Shown piece by piece: positions 45,051-53,366 of a stretch of DNA of 64,000 bases. The first letter of the stretch is position 1. Each line of letters begins with the position of its first letter. This DNA is from AP-15 sp963735445. Lineage in GTDB: Bacteria; Pseudomonadota; Alphaproteobacteria; ATCC43930; CGMCC-115725. Both the position numbers and the translations under genes were made by a program. The notes below the pieces were generated by a model, which had not been told where the DNA came from, made no database searches, and saw only the letters and a list, made by a program, of their open reading frames with translations. The DNA lies in NCBI GenBank assembly GCA_963735445.1, contig CAVTLC010000003.1, forward strand, positions 62,001 to 126,000. The letters run 5' to 3'.

Positions 45051-46586
45051 ATGTCCGATTGGCGAGCCTCCGCAGCAGCCGAGCGTATCGGCATCATCGA
45101 TCTCGGCTCCAATTCGCTGCGATTAGCGGTTTTCGAGCAGCACGGGCCGGCTCTGTTCCCGCTGCTCAACGAAAAAGTCATGTGTGGGCTGGCTCGCGGC
45201 CTGTCTACGACCGGCAGGCTGAATCCAGAGGGGGTGACGCTCGCCTTGGTCAATTTGCAGCGCTTTGTAGCGCTGGCGCGGTCAATCGGCGTTGATCACT
45301 TAGCGGTGCTGGCTACCGCTGCGGTTCGCGACGCCGAAGATGGGCGCTCGTTTGCCGAGCGCGTCTCCCGAGAATGCAACGTCCCGGTGACCGTGGTCGA
45401 CGGCGCCGAAGAGGCCCGCCTGTCGGCAGCCGGAGTGCTGGCTGGGATTCCCGATGCTGAGGGAATTGTCGGCGATCTGGGTGGCGGAAGCGTCGAACTC
45501 GTCCGCGTCCGGCCACCCGGCGCCGACGATAGGGGCACCGCGCGGCGGATTGAGCGCGGCGTGTCCTTGCCGCTCGGACCGTTGCGCCTAGCCGAACTCA
45601 GCGATAACGCCAAGGCCCTCTCGGAGAAAGTCGAGCGAGCCTTGGCGGCGGCACAGCTTGCACGTTCGTATCGCGGCCAAAGCCTCTATCTGGTGGGCGG
45701 TGGAGCGCGGGCCATAGCTCGGCTGCATATGGAGCATACCCGCTATCCGCTTCACATCGTTCATCACTACACGATCCCCCGTAGCGAGGCAGAATCATTC
45801 TTTGAAATCATTGGCCGGCTGTCTCGCAAATCCCTCGAGCGGATTACGACGATTTCGCGCAAACGACTTGAAATGGTGCCGCTGGCAGCCTTGGTCCTAC
45901 GCCGATTGATCTCCGTCATCGCGCCCCAGAAAATCGTGTTTTCCGCGTACGGGTTACGGGAAGGCTACGCTTCGGGGCTGGTGCAGCAGGGGGACGACGG
46001 CCCTGACGCACTGATCGCGGGCTGCATGGCGATCGCCCAAACCGAAAGCCGCTTCGCGCTTGATGGTGACCGCCTTCTCGAGTGGACCGCACCGCTGTTT
46101 CCAAACCTATCGGATCGGGCGCGACGACTGCACCGGGCCGCTTGCTGGCTCAGTGACATCGCGTGGATCGAGCATCCGGATTATCGCGCCCAGGAGGCGT
46201 TTAACCGCAGCTTGCGGCTCCCTCTGGCCGCGATTGCGCATCCGGAACGGGTGTTTGTCGCCTCTGTGCTGCATACCCGCTACGGCGGGACCGCCGACGA
46301 CCCGATCCGTGAGGCGACTTTGCCGCTGCTCGATCCCGATGCTGCGTTTGAGGTGCGTGCGTTGGGCCTGACGCTCCGGCTCGCGCACGCCTTGACCGGA
46401 GGACGGATCGACCTCTTATCCGATACTTGGCTTGGTCGCGAACGCGACCGGCTTATTCTTGATGTTCCGCCGGGCGACAATCTGTTTGCGGGCGAAACGA
46501 TGCGGCGAAGGCTCGATGCCGTGGCCCGTTCGCTCGCAACCACCGCACTCGTGCGCAGCGCCCCCCGCCGCCTAGCTGGCGATTGA
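45051..46586 (+). CDS. ppx: Exopolyphosphatase / Ppx-GppA phosphatase
   Basis: A 511-residue member of the Ppx/GppA family that hydrolyses polyphosphate, or pppGpp in GppA. It has the ASKHA phosphate loops GIIDLGSNSLRLAVFE, GDLGGGSVELV and LYLVGGGARAIA, and a C-terminal HD-like helical domain. The ATG at 45051 is chosen because MSDWRASAAAERIGIIDLG fits the family start; the longer open frame upstream only reads through ppk. The pairing with ppk makes exopolyphosphatase the better call. Confidence 0.94.
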   Translation: MSDWRASAAAERIGIIDLGSNSLRLAVFEQHGPALFPLLNEKVMCGLARGLSTTGRLNPEGVTLALVNLQRFVALARSIGVDHLAVLATAAVRDAEDGRSFAERVSRECNVPVTVVDGAEEARLSAAGVLAGIPDAEGIVGDLGGGSVELVRVRPPGADDRGTARRIERGVSLPLGPLRLAELSDNAKALSEKVERALAAAQLARSYRGQSLYLVGGGARAIARLHMEHTRYPLHIVHHYTIPRSEAESFFEIIGRLSRKSLERITTISRKRLEMVPLAALVLRRLISVIAPQKIVFSAYGLREGYASGLVQQGDDGPDALIAGCMAIAQTESRFALDGDRLLEWTAPLFPNLSDRARRLHRAACWLSDIAWIEHPDYRAQEAFNRSLRLPLAAIAHPERVFVASVLHTRYGGTADDPIREATLPLLDPDAAFEVRALGLTLRLAHALTGGRIDLLSDTWLGRERDRLILDVPPGDNLFAGETMRRRLDAVARSLATTALVRSAPRRLAGD

Positions 46587-46603
46587 CAGGACAGGTTTTA
46601 GGA

Positions 46604-47758
46604 CTACGCGGGTTCGACTAAGGCGATCCGGTTGTTGCGCACGGTCAAGGCCAAACGTCCCTGTTTGAGAGCGAGCGCGTCCTTACCAAAGATTTCGTAG
46701 CGCCATCCCGAGAGTGCCGGCACATCGGCATGGTCATCGGCCGCGATCGCATCGAGGTCATCTGCCGAGGCAAGCAGTTTTTGCGCTACTTGATGCTGCT
46801 CGCAGCGTTGCTTTAGCAGCACGCGCAATAATTCGATCAACGGACCGAGCCCGGGAGGCATGTCCGCTCGCGCCGGGGTTGGCGGTGTGATCGTACCCGC
46901 AGCGGCAAGCCCGCGACGCACCGCTTCGAGGATCTCGGCGCCGAGCTTGCCCTCCGCGACGCCTTTGCCAAGGCTCCGGGTGCGCGCGAGAGCCTCGATG
47001 GTACGGGGAAGGTGAGAGGCGATTTCGAGCACCGCTTCATCCTTAATGATGCGGCTGCGTGGTAGGTTGCGTTGCTGCGCGGCCAATTCACGCCAAGCTG
47101 CAACTTCGCGAAGCACGCCAAAGAACCGCGGGTCGACACGCCCGCGGAGCCGAAAACGGCGCCAAGCCTCAAAGGGATCGCTGCGGTAGATCGCAGGATC
47201 GACAAGGGCGGCCATTTCCTCCGCAAACCATGTGCCGCGGCCGTTCTCGGCGAGGTGCTGCTGCAATTTTTGGTACACGGTGCGCAGATGAATGACGTCA
47301 TCGAGCGCATAACGGATCTGCCGCTCGGTCAATGGCCGGTGCGACCAGTCGGTAAAGCGAGACGATTTATCGAGCGGCGCATGGGCCAGCTTGCCGACTA
47401 GGGTTTCATAACTCGCCGCGTCACCGAACCCGCACACCATTGCCGCGATCTGGGTGTCAAACAACGGCTCAGGAACGGTGCCCGTCAGATTGAAAAAAAT
47501 CTCAATATCCTGACGCGCCGCGTGAAACACCTTTAGGATGCGCTCATTAGCAAGCAGCGCTAACAACGGCGCGAGATCGATGTCTGGCGCCAGCGCATCG
47601 ATTGCTGCCGCTTCTTGTGGTCCAGCGACCTGAACAAGGCACAGAATTGGCCAATAGGTGCGCTCGCGCATAAATTCGGTGTCGATCGCGACAAAATCGG
47701 CCGTCTCTTGGCGCTCGCAGAACTCGGCCAAGATTGCGCTGTCTGTGATTACGGTCAT
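46604..47758 (-). CDS. rnd: Ribonuclease D
   Basis: A 384-residue 3'-5' exoribonuclease of the DEDDy type that trims tRNA precursors and other RNA. The acidic residues lie in FVAIDTEFMRE, VFHAARQDIEIFFN and the terminal RYALDDVIHL. HRDC-type helices fill the C-terminal half. The gene is convergent with ppx with only 17 bases between them. The ppk-ppx-rnd neighbourhood is common in alphaproteobacteria. Confidence 0.95.
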   Translation of the reverse strand: MTVITDSAILAEFCERQETADFVAIDTEFMRERTYWPILCLVQVAGPQEAAAIDALAPDIDLAPLLALLANERILKVFHAARQDIEIFFNLTGTVPEPLFDTQIAAMVCGFGDAASYETLVGKLAHAPLDKSSRFTDWSHRPLTERQIRYALDDVIHLRTVYQKLQQHLAENGRGTWFAEEMAALVDPAIYRSDPFEAWRRFRLRGRVDPRFFGVLREVAAWRELAAQQRNLPRSRIIKDEAVLEIASHLPRTIEALARTRSLGKGVAEGKLGAEILEAVRRGLAAAGTITPPTPARADMPPGLGPLIELLRVLLKQRCEQHQVAQKLLASADDLDAIAADDHADVPALSGWRYEIFGKDALALKQGRLALTVRNNRIALVEPA

Positions 47759-47807
47759 GTGGTGCGGCGACCCTTGGCCAGTCGCGTGATCGGAGCGGGA
47801 CCGGGTT

Positions 47808-48623
47808 TCAAACTAAAGTCGGCCTATCGCCCTCGACGATAATGCGCCACAACACGCGGCTTTCATTGTGGTCGTAATCATCGTGCGCTCGGTGCAGCGT
47901 TGCGCGATCGTCGATGACCAGCACGTCGCCTTTGACCCAGCTGTGCTGGTAGACGATGTCCGGTTTGATAATGCGCTCAACAAGACCGGAGAGGTACTCT
48001 TTGCTTGCCTCAGGCGTCATGCCTTCGATGTATGCGGTCTTGGTTGGGTGGAAATAGATTGCCCGCTCGCGGCTGACCGGGTGCGTCCGCACCATCGGGT
48101 GCACCACTGGGGCACCGTACCTGGCGAGATCCTCCGGCCGCGTATCGCTCCGCTCCGGATCGAGGCTGTTGACGGTACGAAGACCTTCAAGCTCGCGGCG
48201 CTCTTCCTCCTCCAACGACCAGTATGCCGCACGCATATCGGCGATGCTGGTGCCGCCGCCCGAAGACGGGATTTCGACACCGTAAAGCATCGTCGCGGCG
48301 GGCGGGCGTTCGTGATTGGTATGATCGGTGTGCCAAGTCTCGGCTGGCTGTTGGCCGTTTTGGTGCCACACCAAGCCGATGTCAGGATAGTCCGGCATAT
48401 GATGCTGTGAATAATGTTGACGCATCGGTGGACCAAAGGCCGTCGCAGCATTCAAATATTGATCGGGGGTTAGCGACTGGTCGGGGAAAACGAGAACCAA
48501 ATGCCGGGCCAGGAGTCGCGAAAGATTTTCGCTGGTTTCGGAATCGAGTGGCTGGCTCAGATCGACCCCGATGACAGCCAAGCCGAGGGATTCATGCAGC
48601 GGCATCAGCGTGTATATCGTCAT
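47808..48623 (-). CDS. TauD/TfdA family dioxygenase
   Basis: A 271-residue Fe(II)/2-oxoglutarate dioxygenase. The HxD pair is in AETWHTDHTNHERPP and the distal histidine in DRATLHRAHDDYD, with a following arginine (VLWRIIVEG) to hold 2-oxoglutarate. TauD/TfdA members open sulfonates, phenoxyacids or other acids. No transporter or sulfonate genes are adjacent, so the substrate is open. I prefer the ATG at 48623 (MTIYTLMPLHES), nine bases inside a longer frame. Confidence 0.88.
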   Translation of the reverse strand: MTIYTLMPLHESLGLAVIGVDLSQPLDSETSENLSRLLARHLVLVFPDQSLTPDQYLNAATAFGPPMRQHYSQHHMPDYPDIGLVWHQNGQQPAETWHTDHTNHERPPAATMLYGVEIPSSGGGTSIADMRAAYWSLEEEERRELEGLRTVNSLDPERSDTRPEDLARYGAPVVHPMVRTHPVSRERAIYFHPTKTAYIEGMTPEASKEYLSGLVERIIKPDIVYQHSWVKGDVLVIDDRATLHRAHDDYDHNESRVLWRIIVEGDRPTLV

Positions 48624-48659
48624 GGCGGCCAATCCTTTTGTCGCGAGGAGATGCCCCCG

Positions 48660-49320
48660 CTATCCTAACGAGAAACTGGTATCGCGCTCCATCATTTCGA
48701 GCACCGCTGCCGCAGTTTGCGTCCGTTCATCGGCATCGCCGTGCAGACGCCGCCGCAGTTCGACGACTTCCCGCTGCATCTCGTATGCTTCGGCCCAGTC
48801 GCCGCCCTGCCACAACACACCCGCAAGATTACCCATTGCGTCAAGACAGTCTGGGTGATGCTCGCCGTATTCCTGGCTAATTCTGGTGATTACCGACTGC
48901 AGCAATTCAACGGCGCCGGCGAGATCACCCTGAGCCGCAACCGTCCCGGCAAGATTGTTGATCGCCCGCAACGTGTCTTGCCCGGTGTCGCCATGGAGGC
49001 TGCGCATGCCGATGACGACCTCTTCCTGCAACGCACGCGCCTCGGAGAGTTCGCCCTGCGCGGCCATCGTTACCGCTAGTTTGCCGATCGCTTTCAGGGT
49101 GTCGGGATCACTGGCCCCGAACAGCCTTCGCCGCCCCGCGACGACCTGCTCCTCGAGTCTTTCTTGCCGCGATCAACCGGCCCTGGGCCCACATCGTCTC
49201 GGCGAGATCGAGCATGGCGGCAAGTGTCTGCGGATGCTCGTCCCCGAACCGGCGACGCGCATCATCAACTGCCCGCTGCTGCTGCTCAGTCAAGGATTGC
49301 AATGAAGCGACGCTGTTCAT
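48660..49320 (-). pseudogene. Kinesin-light-chain-like TPR protein, one-base frameshift
   Basis: A tetratricopeptide protein of about 219 residues when repaired, with about four 42-residue repeats of the TPR_10/TPR_12 type (for example RRFGDEHPQTLAAMLDLAET and LHGDTGQDTLRAINNLAGTV). The frame changes at LIAARK; removing one A from the AAA run (TTT at 49160-49162, plus strand) gives RLEEQVVAGRRRLFGASDP and a continuous repeat. These repeats mediate protein contacts; no catalytic domain is attached. No signal peptide is seen. Confidence 0.8.
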
Positions 49321-49650
49321 AGCGCCCCCGTCTTACACCTCAATCAAAGTCGTCCGCCAGGACCGCTCGCATAGAGTCCGATAACTCCGGCGCCGTAGAA
49401 CAGCCATATGCGGGTAATTAGGCTGATCGAAGCCGACGACAACGCAGTAGCCGGTGTTTTAAACTAGGCGATCTGGTCTTCGGAGGACGGAAACGGGAAT
49501 TGCCGGGAACGCCTTCGCATCGGGCTGGTATTTTCCCGCGACCTGCCGGAGACAGCGTACACTCTCTCGCCGGTGACACGATAAAGGCGCGAGCTCATCG
49601 ATGAGCTGTTCCTCATCGCTCTCGTCGATTTAACAGCATTCGGAGGAAAA
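49321..49650. other. Intergenic region upstream of enoyl-CoA hydratase gene
   Basis: These 330 bases between the divergent TPR and enoyl-CoA hydratase genes hold no supported gene. They contain a perfect 16-base palindrome at 49592-49607 (annotated separately) and, at the end, the ribosome site TTCGGAGGAAAA for the hydratase gene. Confidence 0.45.
49592..49607. promoter_or_regulatory. 16-base perfect palindrome, candidate operator
   Basis: AGCTCATCGATGAGCT is a perfect palindrome 44 bases upstream of the enoyl-CoA hydratase start. Position and symmetry fit a dimeric regulator site overlapping the promoter or leader; a small mRNA hairpin is the alternative. Confidence 0.4.
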
Positions 49651-50421
49651 ATGGCTTACGAGCATATCCTGGTCGATCGCGAGGATGGTGTCGGTATCGT
49701 TACGTTGAACCGGCCCGACAAGCTCAACGCGATGAACCGCAAGCTGACGAGCGAATTGCGCGAGGCAGTCAAGGAATTCGACCATGACGACGCAATCGGC
49801 TGCATCGTCATAACCGGCGCCGGTGAGAAGGCGTTTTCCGCGGGCGGCGACATCCACGAGCAGCGCGAGGACGACCGCCGGTTCACCCAGGAGGAATTGG
49901 AAGCTCGCCGCGGCCGCGGCAGCTACGAGATCGCTGCCAGCGCCAAGCCGACGATCGGCATGATCAACGGCCTTGCCTATGGCGGAGCGGCGGTGTTGGC
50001 GTCGTCGCTTGATATGCGCGTCGGCTGCGAGGATACCCGCTTCCGCTTTTTGGCGGCGGCCTACGGTCGGATCAACAGCACCTGGACCTTGCCGAACCAG
50101 GTTGGCTGGCCGATCGCCAAGGAATTATTGTTCACGGCGCGGGTCGTCGAGGCAGAAGAGGCCCACCGAATTGGGCTGCTGAACCACTTGGTGCCGCGCG
50201 CCCAGTTGCGGGCAAAGACCATGGAGCTCGCCCGCATGATCGCCGGCAATAATCGTGCGGCGGTCATGGGTATCAAGCAGTTGCTGTTGAAGCAAATGGC
50301 CCAAACCCTCGAACAGCAATGGGAGGAAGAACGACACTTTACGACCCACGTCGTTCGCGGGGCGCGCGCCGAGGAAGCTTTTCCCGAATTCATCGCCCGC
50401 CACGGCCGCCCGCTTGGGTGA
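49651..50421 (+). CDS. Enoyl-CoA hydratase/isomerase family protein
   Basis: A 256-residue crotonase-fold protein. The acyl-CoA oxyanion-hole segments are ITGAGEKAFSAGGDIHE and INGLAYGGAAVLASSLDMRVG; the RLNHLV-type segment appears as GLLNHLVPRAQL. Substitution around the second catalytic glutamate (AAYGRINSTW) departs from typical beta-oxidation hydratases, so it could act on an aromatic or branched acyl-CoA. It converges on the mandelate racemase-family gene with 8 bases between them. GGAGGAAAA supports the start. Confidence 0.87.
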   Translation: MAYEHILVDREDGVGIVTLNRPDKLNAMNRKLTSELREAVKEFDHDDAIGCIVITGAGEKAFSAGGDIHEQREDDRRFTQEELEARRGRGSYEIAASAKPTIGMINGLAYGGAAVLASSLDMRVGCEDTRFRFLAAAYGRINSTWTLPNQVGWPIAKELLFTARVVEAEEAHRIGLLNHLVPRAQLRAKTMELARMIAGNNRAAVMGIKQLLLKQMAQTLEQQWEEERHFTTHVVRGARAEEAFPEFIARHGRPLG

Positions 50422-50429
50422 GCGAGCGA

Positions 50430-51584
50430 TCAGCCGACTAGGTGTTTCTCGACGAAAGCCCAATCGACTTCGAGGCCAAAGCCGGGTTTTTCGCCGATCT
50501 CTAGATGGCCGTCGCGCAGTTTCGGATGATCGAGAAACAAGCCGTATGCCAAGGGATCGTGCTCCGGCCCGCCATGCAACTCGACGCCAAAAGTGCAGCG
50601 CGGCATGGCGAGCACGATGTGGCTGTGGATTTCGGGGGCGGTATGCGGGGCGACGATGACTCCGTGCTGTTCGGCGAGTTGGGCCACCCGCAATGCTTCG
50701 GTAAATCCACCCGCCCGCGTCGCATCGAACTGGACATAGCGGATGCCGCCATTGACGACGAAGTCGCGGACCGTAAACCGGGTTAGCTCGCGCTCGCCAT
50801 GCGCTAACGGGATCGGCGTCGCAGCCGCAAGATTTGCGAAATCGGCCGGCTGCAAATACCAATGCAGCGGTTCCTCCAGCCAGAAAATACGGTGTGGCTC
50901 GACCGCATGGGCAAATTCTATGCAGTCCGGGAGATCGTAGGCGGCATTCATATCGAGCATCAGCAGCGGCTCGTCGCCGATCATCCGGCGGACCGTGCCG
51001 ATCCGCTCCGCCTCTGCGGCGACCGTGCCGGCCCCGGTCTTGAGCTTGACGGCGCGATAGCCGAGCTTAAGGAACTCGGCCAGTTCCGCGCCGTAATCGC
51101 GGTCGGTGGCACCCGGACGGTAGTATCCGCCAGTCGCGTAGGTAAAGATCGGCCGGTTTTCCCCGCCGAGCAGCCGATAGACCGGCATACCCGCGGCCTT
51201 ACCCTTGATATCCCACAATGCGAGGTCGATGCCGCCGATCGCGGCCATGACCTGGGTGCGCTCGCCCCTCGGCGTCGGCGGCGGCAAGTCCCCTTTACCA
51301 TCGATGCGGCCAGGACCCGGCGAAGTCAGCGCAAACAACTTCTCCCACACCGCAACATGCGCCAGCGCATCCATGCCGCGAATGACCTCGCCAAAGCGAG
51401 CAACCCATTCGCAGATTTGGGGCATCGGCGAGTTGTGGATCTCACCGTAGCCGACGAGACCGTCATCGGTCCGCACCTCGGTCAAGATGACATTCCACGC
51501 TTTCATCTGCTCGTGCGCGGTCCAGGTCTGGTGCGGCCTTGGGACCGAAATCATGTACGTTTTGACCGAAGCGATCCGGCTCAT
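50430..51584 (-). CDS. Mandelate racemase/muconate lactonizing enzyme family protein
   Basis: A 384-residue enolase-superfamily enzyme. The lid domain starts MSRIASVKTYMISVPRPHQ; the barrel carries the acid-base KLKTGAG motif, metal ligands in LLMLDMNAAYD, WLEEPLHWY and HGERELTRF, and a late histidine in VIVAPHTAPE. This is the pattern of the mandelate racemase subgroup, which includes sugar-acid dehydratases. It follows the VOC gene by 7 bases and the Rieske gene further up, so it belongs to a catabolic operon. The substrate is not evident. Start is the ATG at 51584. Confidence 0.88.
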   Translation of the reverse strand: MSRIASVKTYMISVPRPHQTWTAHEQMKAWNVILTEVRTDDGLVGYGEIHNSPMPQICEWVARFGEVIRGMDALAHVAVWEKLFALTSPGPGRIDGKGDLPPPTPRGERTQVMAAIGGIDLALWDIKGKAAGMPVYRLLGGENRPIFTYATGGYYRPGATDRDYGAELAEFLKLGYRAVKLKTGAGTVAAEAERIGTVRRMIGDEPLLMLDMNAAYDLPDCIEFAHAVEPHRIFWLEEPLHWYLQPADFANLAAATPIPLAHGERELTRFTVRDFVVNGGIRYVQFDATRAGGFTEALRVAQLAEQHGVIVAPHTAPEIHSHIVLAMPRCTFGVELHGGPEHDPLAYGLFLDHPKLRDGHLEIGEKPGFGLEVDWAFVEKHLVG

Positions 51585-51591
51585 CTCACGC

Positions 51592-51975
51592 TCACGAGTT
51601 TGGGGTTGGCGACGGCTGTGGATCGCGCAACGGCCACGCAAAGCTCAATTCGTGACCGTCGGGGTCGGTGATGTGAAAGAACCGCTCCCCCCACGCGGCA
51701 TCGCGGGGCGCGGTATCCGGCTGATAGCCCGCCGCGACGAGCCGCGCGTGCAACTCGTCGACGTCGGAATCATAGAAGATGACGCGGCCCCACCACGACC
51801 AGCGCCGATCGGCTGGCTGCGCGATCAGGTTGAGATAGCCGGCGCCGGCTTTGAAGCTGGTAAAGCCTGCGTCCTCGCCACCGTACAAAAGCTCGAACCC
51901 AAGCCCGCGGTAGAAACGGACCGCACGCTGCATATCATGCGTCGCCAGAGTGATGGCGCTGATCCCGGTAATCAT
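51592..51975 (-). CDS. VOC family (glyoxalase/bleomycin resistance) protein
   Basis: A 127-residue vicinal-oxygen-chelate protein with two beta-alpha-beta-beta-beta units. The first histidine lies in ITLATHDMQRAVRFYRGLGFE and the later metal ligands in ERFFHITDPDGHELSFAWPL. Members include extradiol dioxygenases, epimerases and lyases. Here it lies between a Rieske oxygenase and an enolase-superfamily gene, 31 and 7 bases away, which suggests a step in one degradation pathway. Confidence 0.87.
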   Translation of the reverse strand: MITGISAITLATHDMQRAVRFYRGLGFELLYGGEDAGFTSFKAGAGYLNLIAQPADRRWSWWGRVIFYDSDVDELHARLVAAGYQPDTAPRDAAWGERFFHITDPDGHELSFAWPLRDPQPSPTPNS

Positions 51976-52006
51976 CCGAGAGAGAAGTAGGGATCAGCAC
52001 CCAACC

Positions 52007-53278
52007 TCATGCTTCGGCGGAGCCCGCTGCGATCGTTCCGCTGACAACTTTGCGGGCGGTGTCGCGCAATAACTGCTTGTCGGCGTCCGGGGAGCCGGCT
52101 GGCGGGATGCCGGAGACTACCCGGTCGTGGCTGTAGGTCGGGATAGCGCCGCCATTATGCAGGATGCGGTAATCCAGATTTCCGCCGCTCTTAACCGCGC
52201 GGATGCCGCGGCGGATCATGTTGCGCATCATGATGATGCCGCGATCGGTGCTGGCGAGGTGCTCAAGACCGTGCCGCGCGATGCCGCCATGGATGCTGAC
52301 TTGGGCGTCGTAATCGCCCGGAATGCGCTGACGCTCTTCATAGGAGCGGCTCGCGTCCTGACCAAACCCGGCGCCGCGGCGAAATTCCCGACCCTCCGGC
52401 GCCCGATAATAGCCGATCTGCATCGTATGCGTGTCGTCGAGGGGCACCGCCCAGGTCGTCGCCATCGGCCGGTTGACCGAGTTGCGCAATGCCATCGGGT
52501 CGGCATTCGGCGGGAATTGATGGATGTTGGGGAGAATGAAATCGGCAACCCGCACCCAAACCCGGTCGCCTTGCCGGCGCGTGTCGATGTAGACCATGCC
52601 GACCGGGGTCTCCATCCAATCCCATTCAGGGTGTTCTTTGAAATCCTCGGTAAACCCCTCGCTGCCCGGCAGGGTGTGCAGAAATTGCAGATGGGCCGGG
52701 TCCATGCTGTTTTCTTTGACCTGCAGCCAGTTGCACTCCCAGATCGTCGGGGCGCGGGCGACCTGGCGATAGCCGGGCAAATCGTAGGTGTCGAGGATCG
52801 GGAAATCGGGCTGCTTGTCGGGCGGCCCCATATAGGCAAACACCAGCCCGTGGTGCTCGCGCACCGGGTAGGCGCCATGGCACAGCCGGTTTTTGAGGGT
52901 GCTGTCGGCGGGCTCACCCGGGGTTTCGAGGATCGTGCCGTCGGCGCCGAACAGCCAGCCGTGATAGCAGCAGCGGATGCCCTGTTGATCGATCAGCCCG
53001 AATTCGAGCGAGGTTCCGCGATGCGGGCAATGCAGTTCCAGCAACCCGATCGAGCCGCTTCTGTCGCGAAAGGCGACCAGGTCTTCCCCCAGGATCCTCA
53101 GCCGTCGCGGGACATCTCCAAGCTCGGAGGCCTGGATGACGGGTTGCCAGAAACGTCGCAAATATTCACCGCACGGGGTACCGGGGCCGACTCGGGTCAG
53201 CTCCTCGTCTTCCGGCGGGCGCTCGCGGTGGTAATAAGCGCCATAGCTGCGGTTCAGAAATGATGCTCGTTCCGACAT
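52007..53278 (-). CDS. Rieske (2Fe-2S) ring-hydroxylating oxygenase alpha subunit
   Basis: A 423-residue oxygenase large subunit. The Rieske cluster ligands are CPHRGTSLEFG and IRCCYHGWLFG. The mononuclear iron site is in VKENSMDPAHLQFLHTLPG. The N-terminus GTPCGEYLRRFWQPV and WEWMETPVGMVYIDTRR-like region (sequence DWMETPVGMVYIDTRR) place it with the phthalate-4,5-dioxygenase/vanillate demethylase type, which lack beta subunits. No reductase gene is adjacent; it must use a partner encoded elsewhere. It heads the Rieske-VOC-MR operon. Confidence 0.92.
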   Translation of the reverse strand: MSERASFLNRSYGAYYHRERPPEDEELTRVGPGTPCGEYLRRFWQPVIQASELGDVPRRLRILGEDLVAFRDRSGSIGLLELHCPHRGTSLEFGLIDQQGIRCCYHGWLFGADGTILETPGEPADSTLKNRLCHGAYPVREHHGLVFAYMGPPDKQPDFPILDTYDLPGYRQVARAPTIWECNWLQVKENSMDPAHLQFLHTLPGSEGFTEDFKEHPEWDWMETPVGMVYIDTRRQGDRVWVRVADFILPNIHQFPPNADPMALRNSVNRPMATTWAVPLDDTHTMQIGYYRAPEGREFRRGAGFGQDASRSYEERQRIPGDYDAQVSIHGGIARHGLEHLASTDRGIIMMRNMIRRGIRAVKSGGNLDYRILHNGGAIPTYSHDRVVSGIPPAGSPDADKQLLRDTARKVVSGTIAAGSAEA

Positions 53279-53366
53279 GGCGGCTCTCCGGCGGTTCCGT
53301 CGGCACGATCTTGGACTTGGCGACTCGCCCGGGTCAAGGCCTGCCCCGAGCCGCCGGCGGCTGTGA

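Noticed and set aside
44517..46586. A 689-residue Ppx with an N-terminal extension
   Set aside because: The first ~178 codons only read through the 3' half of ppk in another frame; MSDWRASAAAERIG at 45051 fits the family start.
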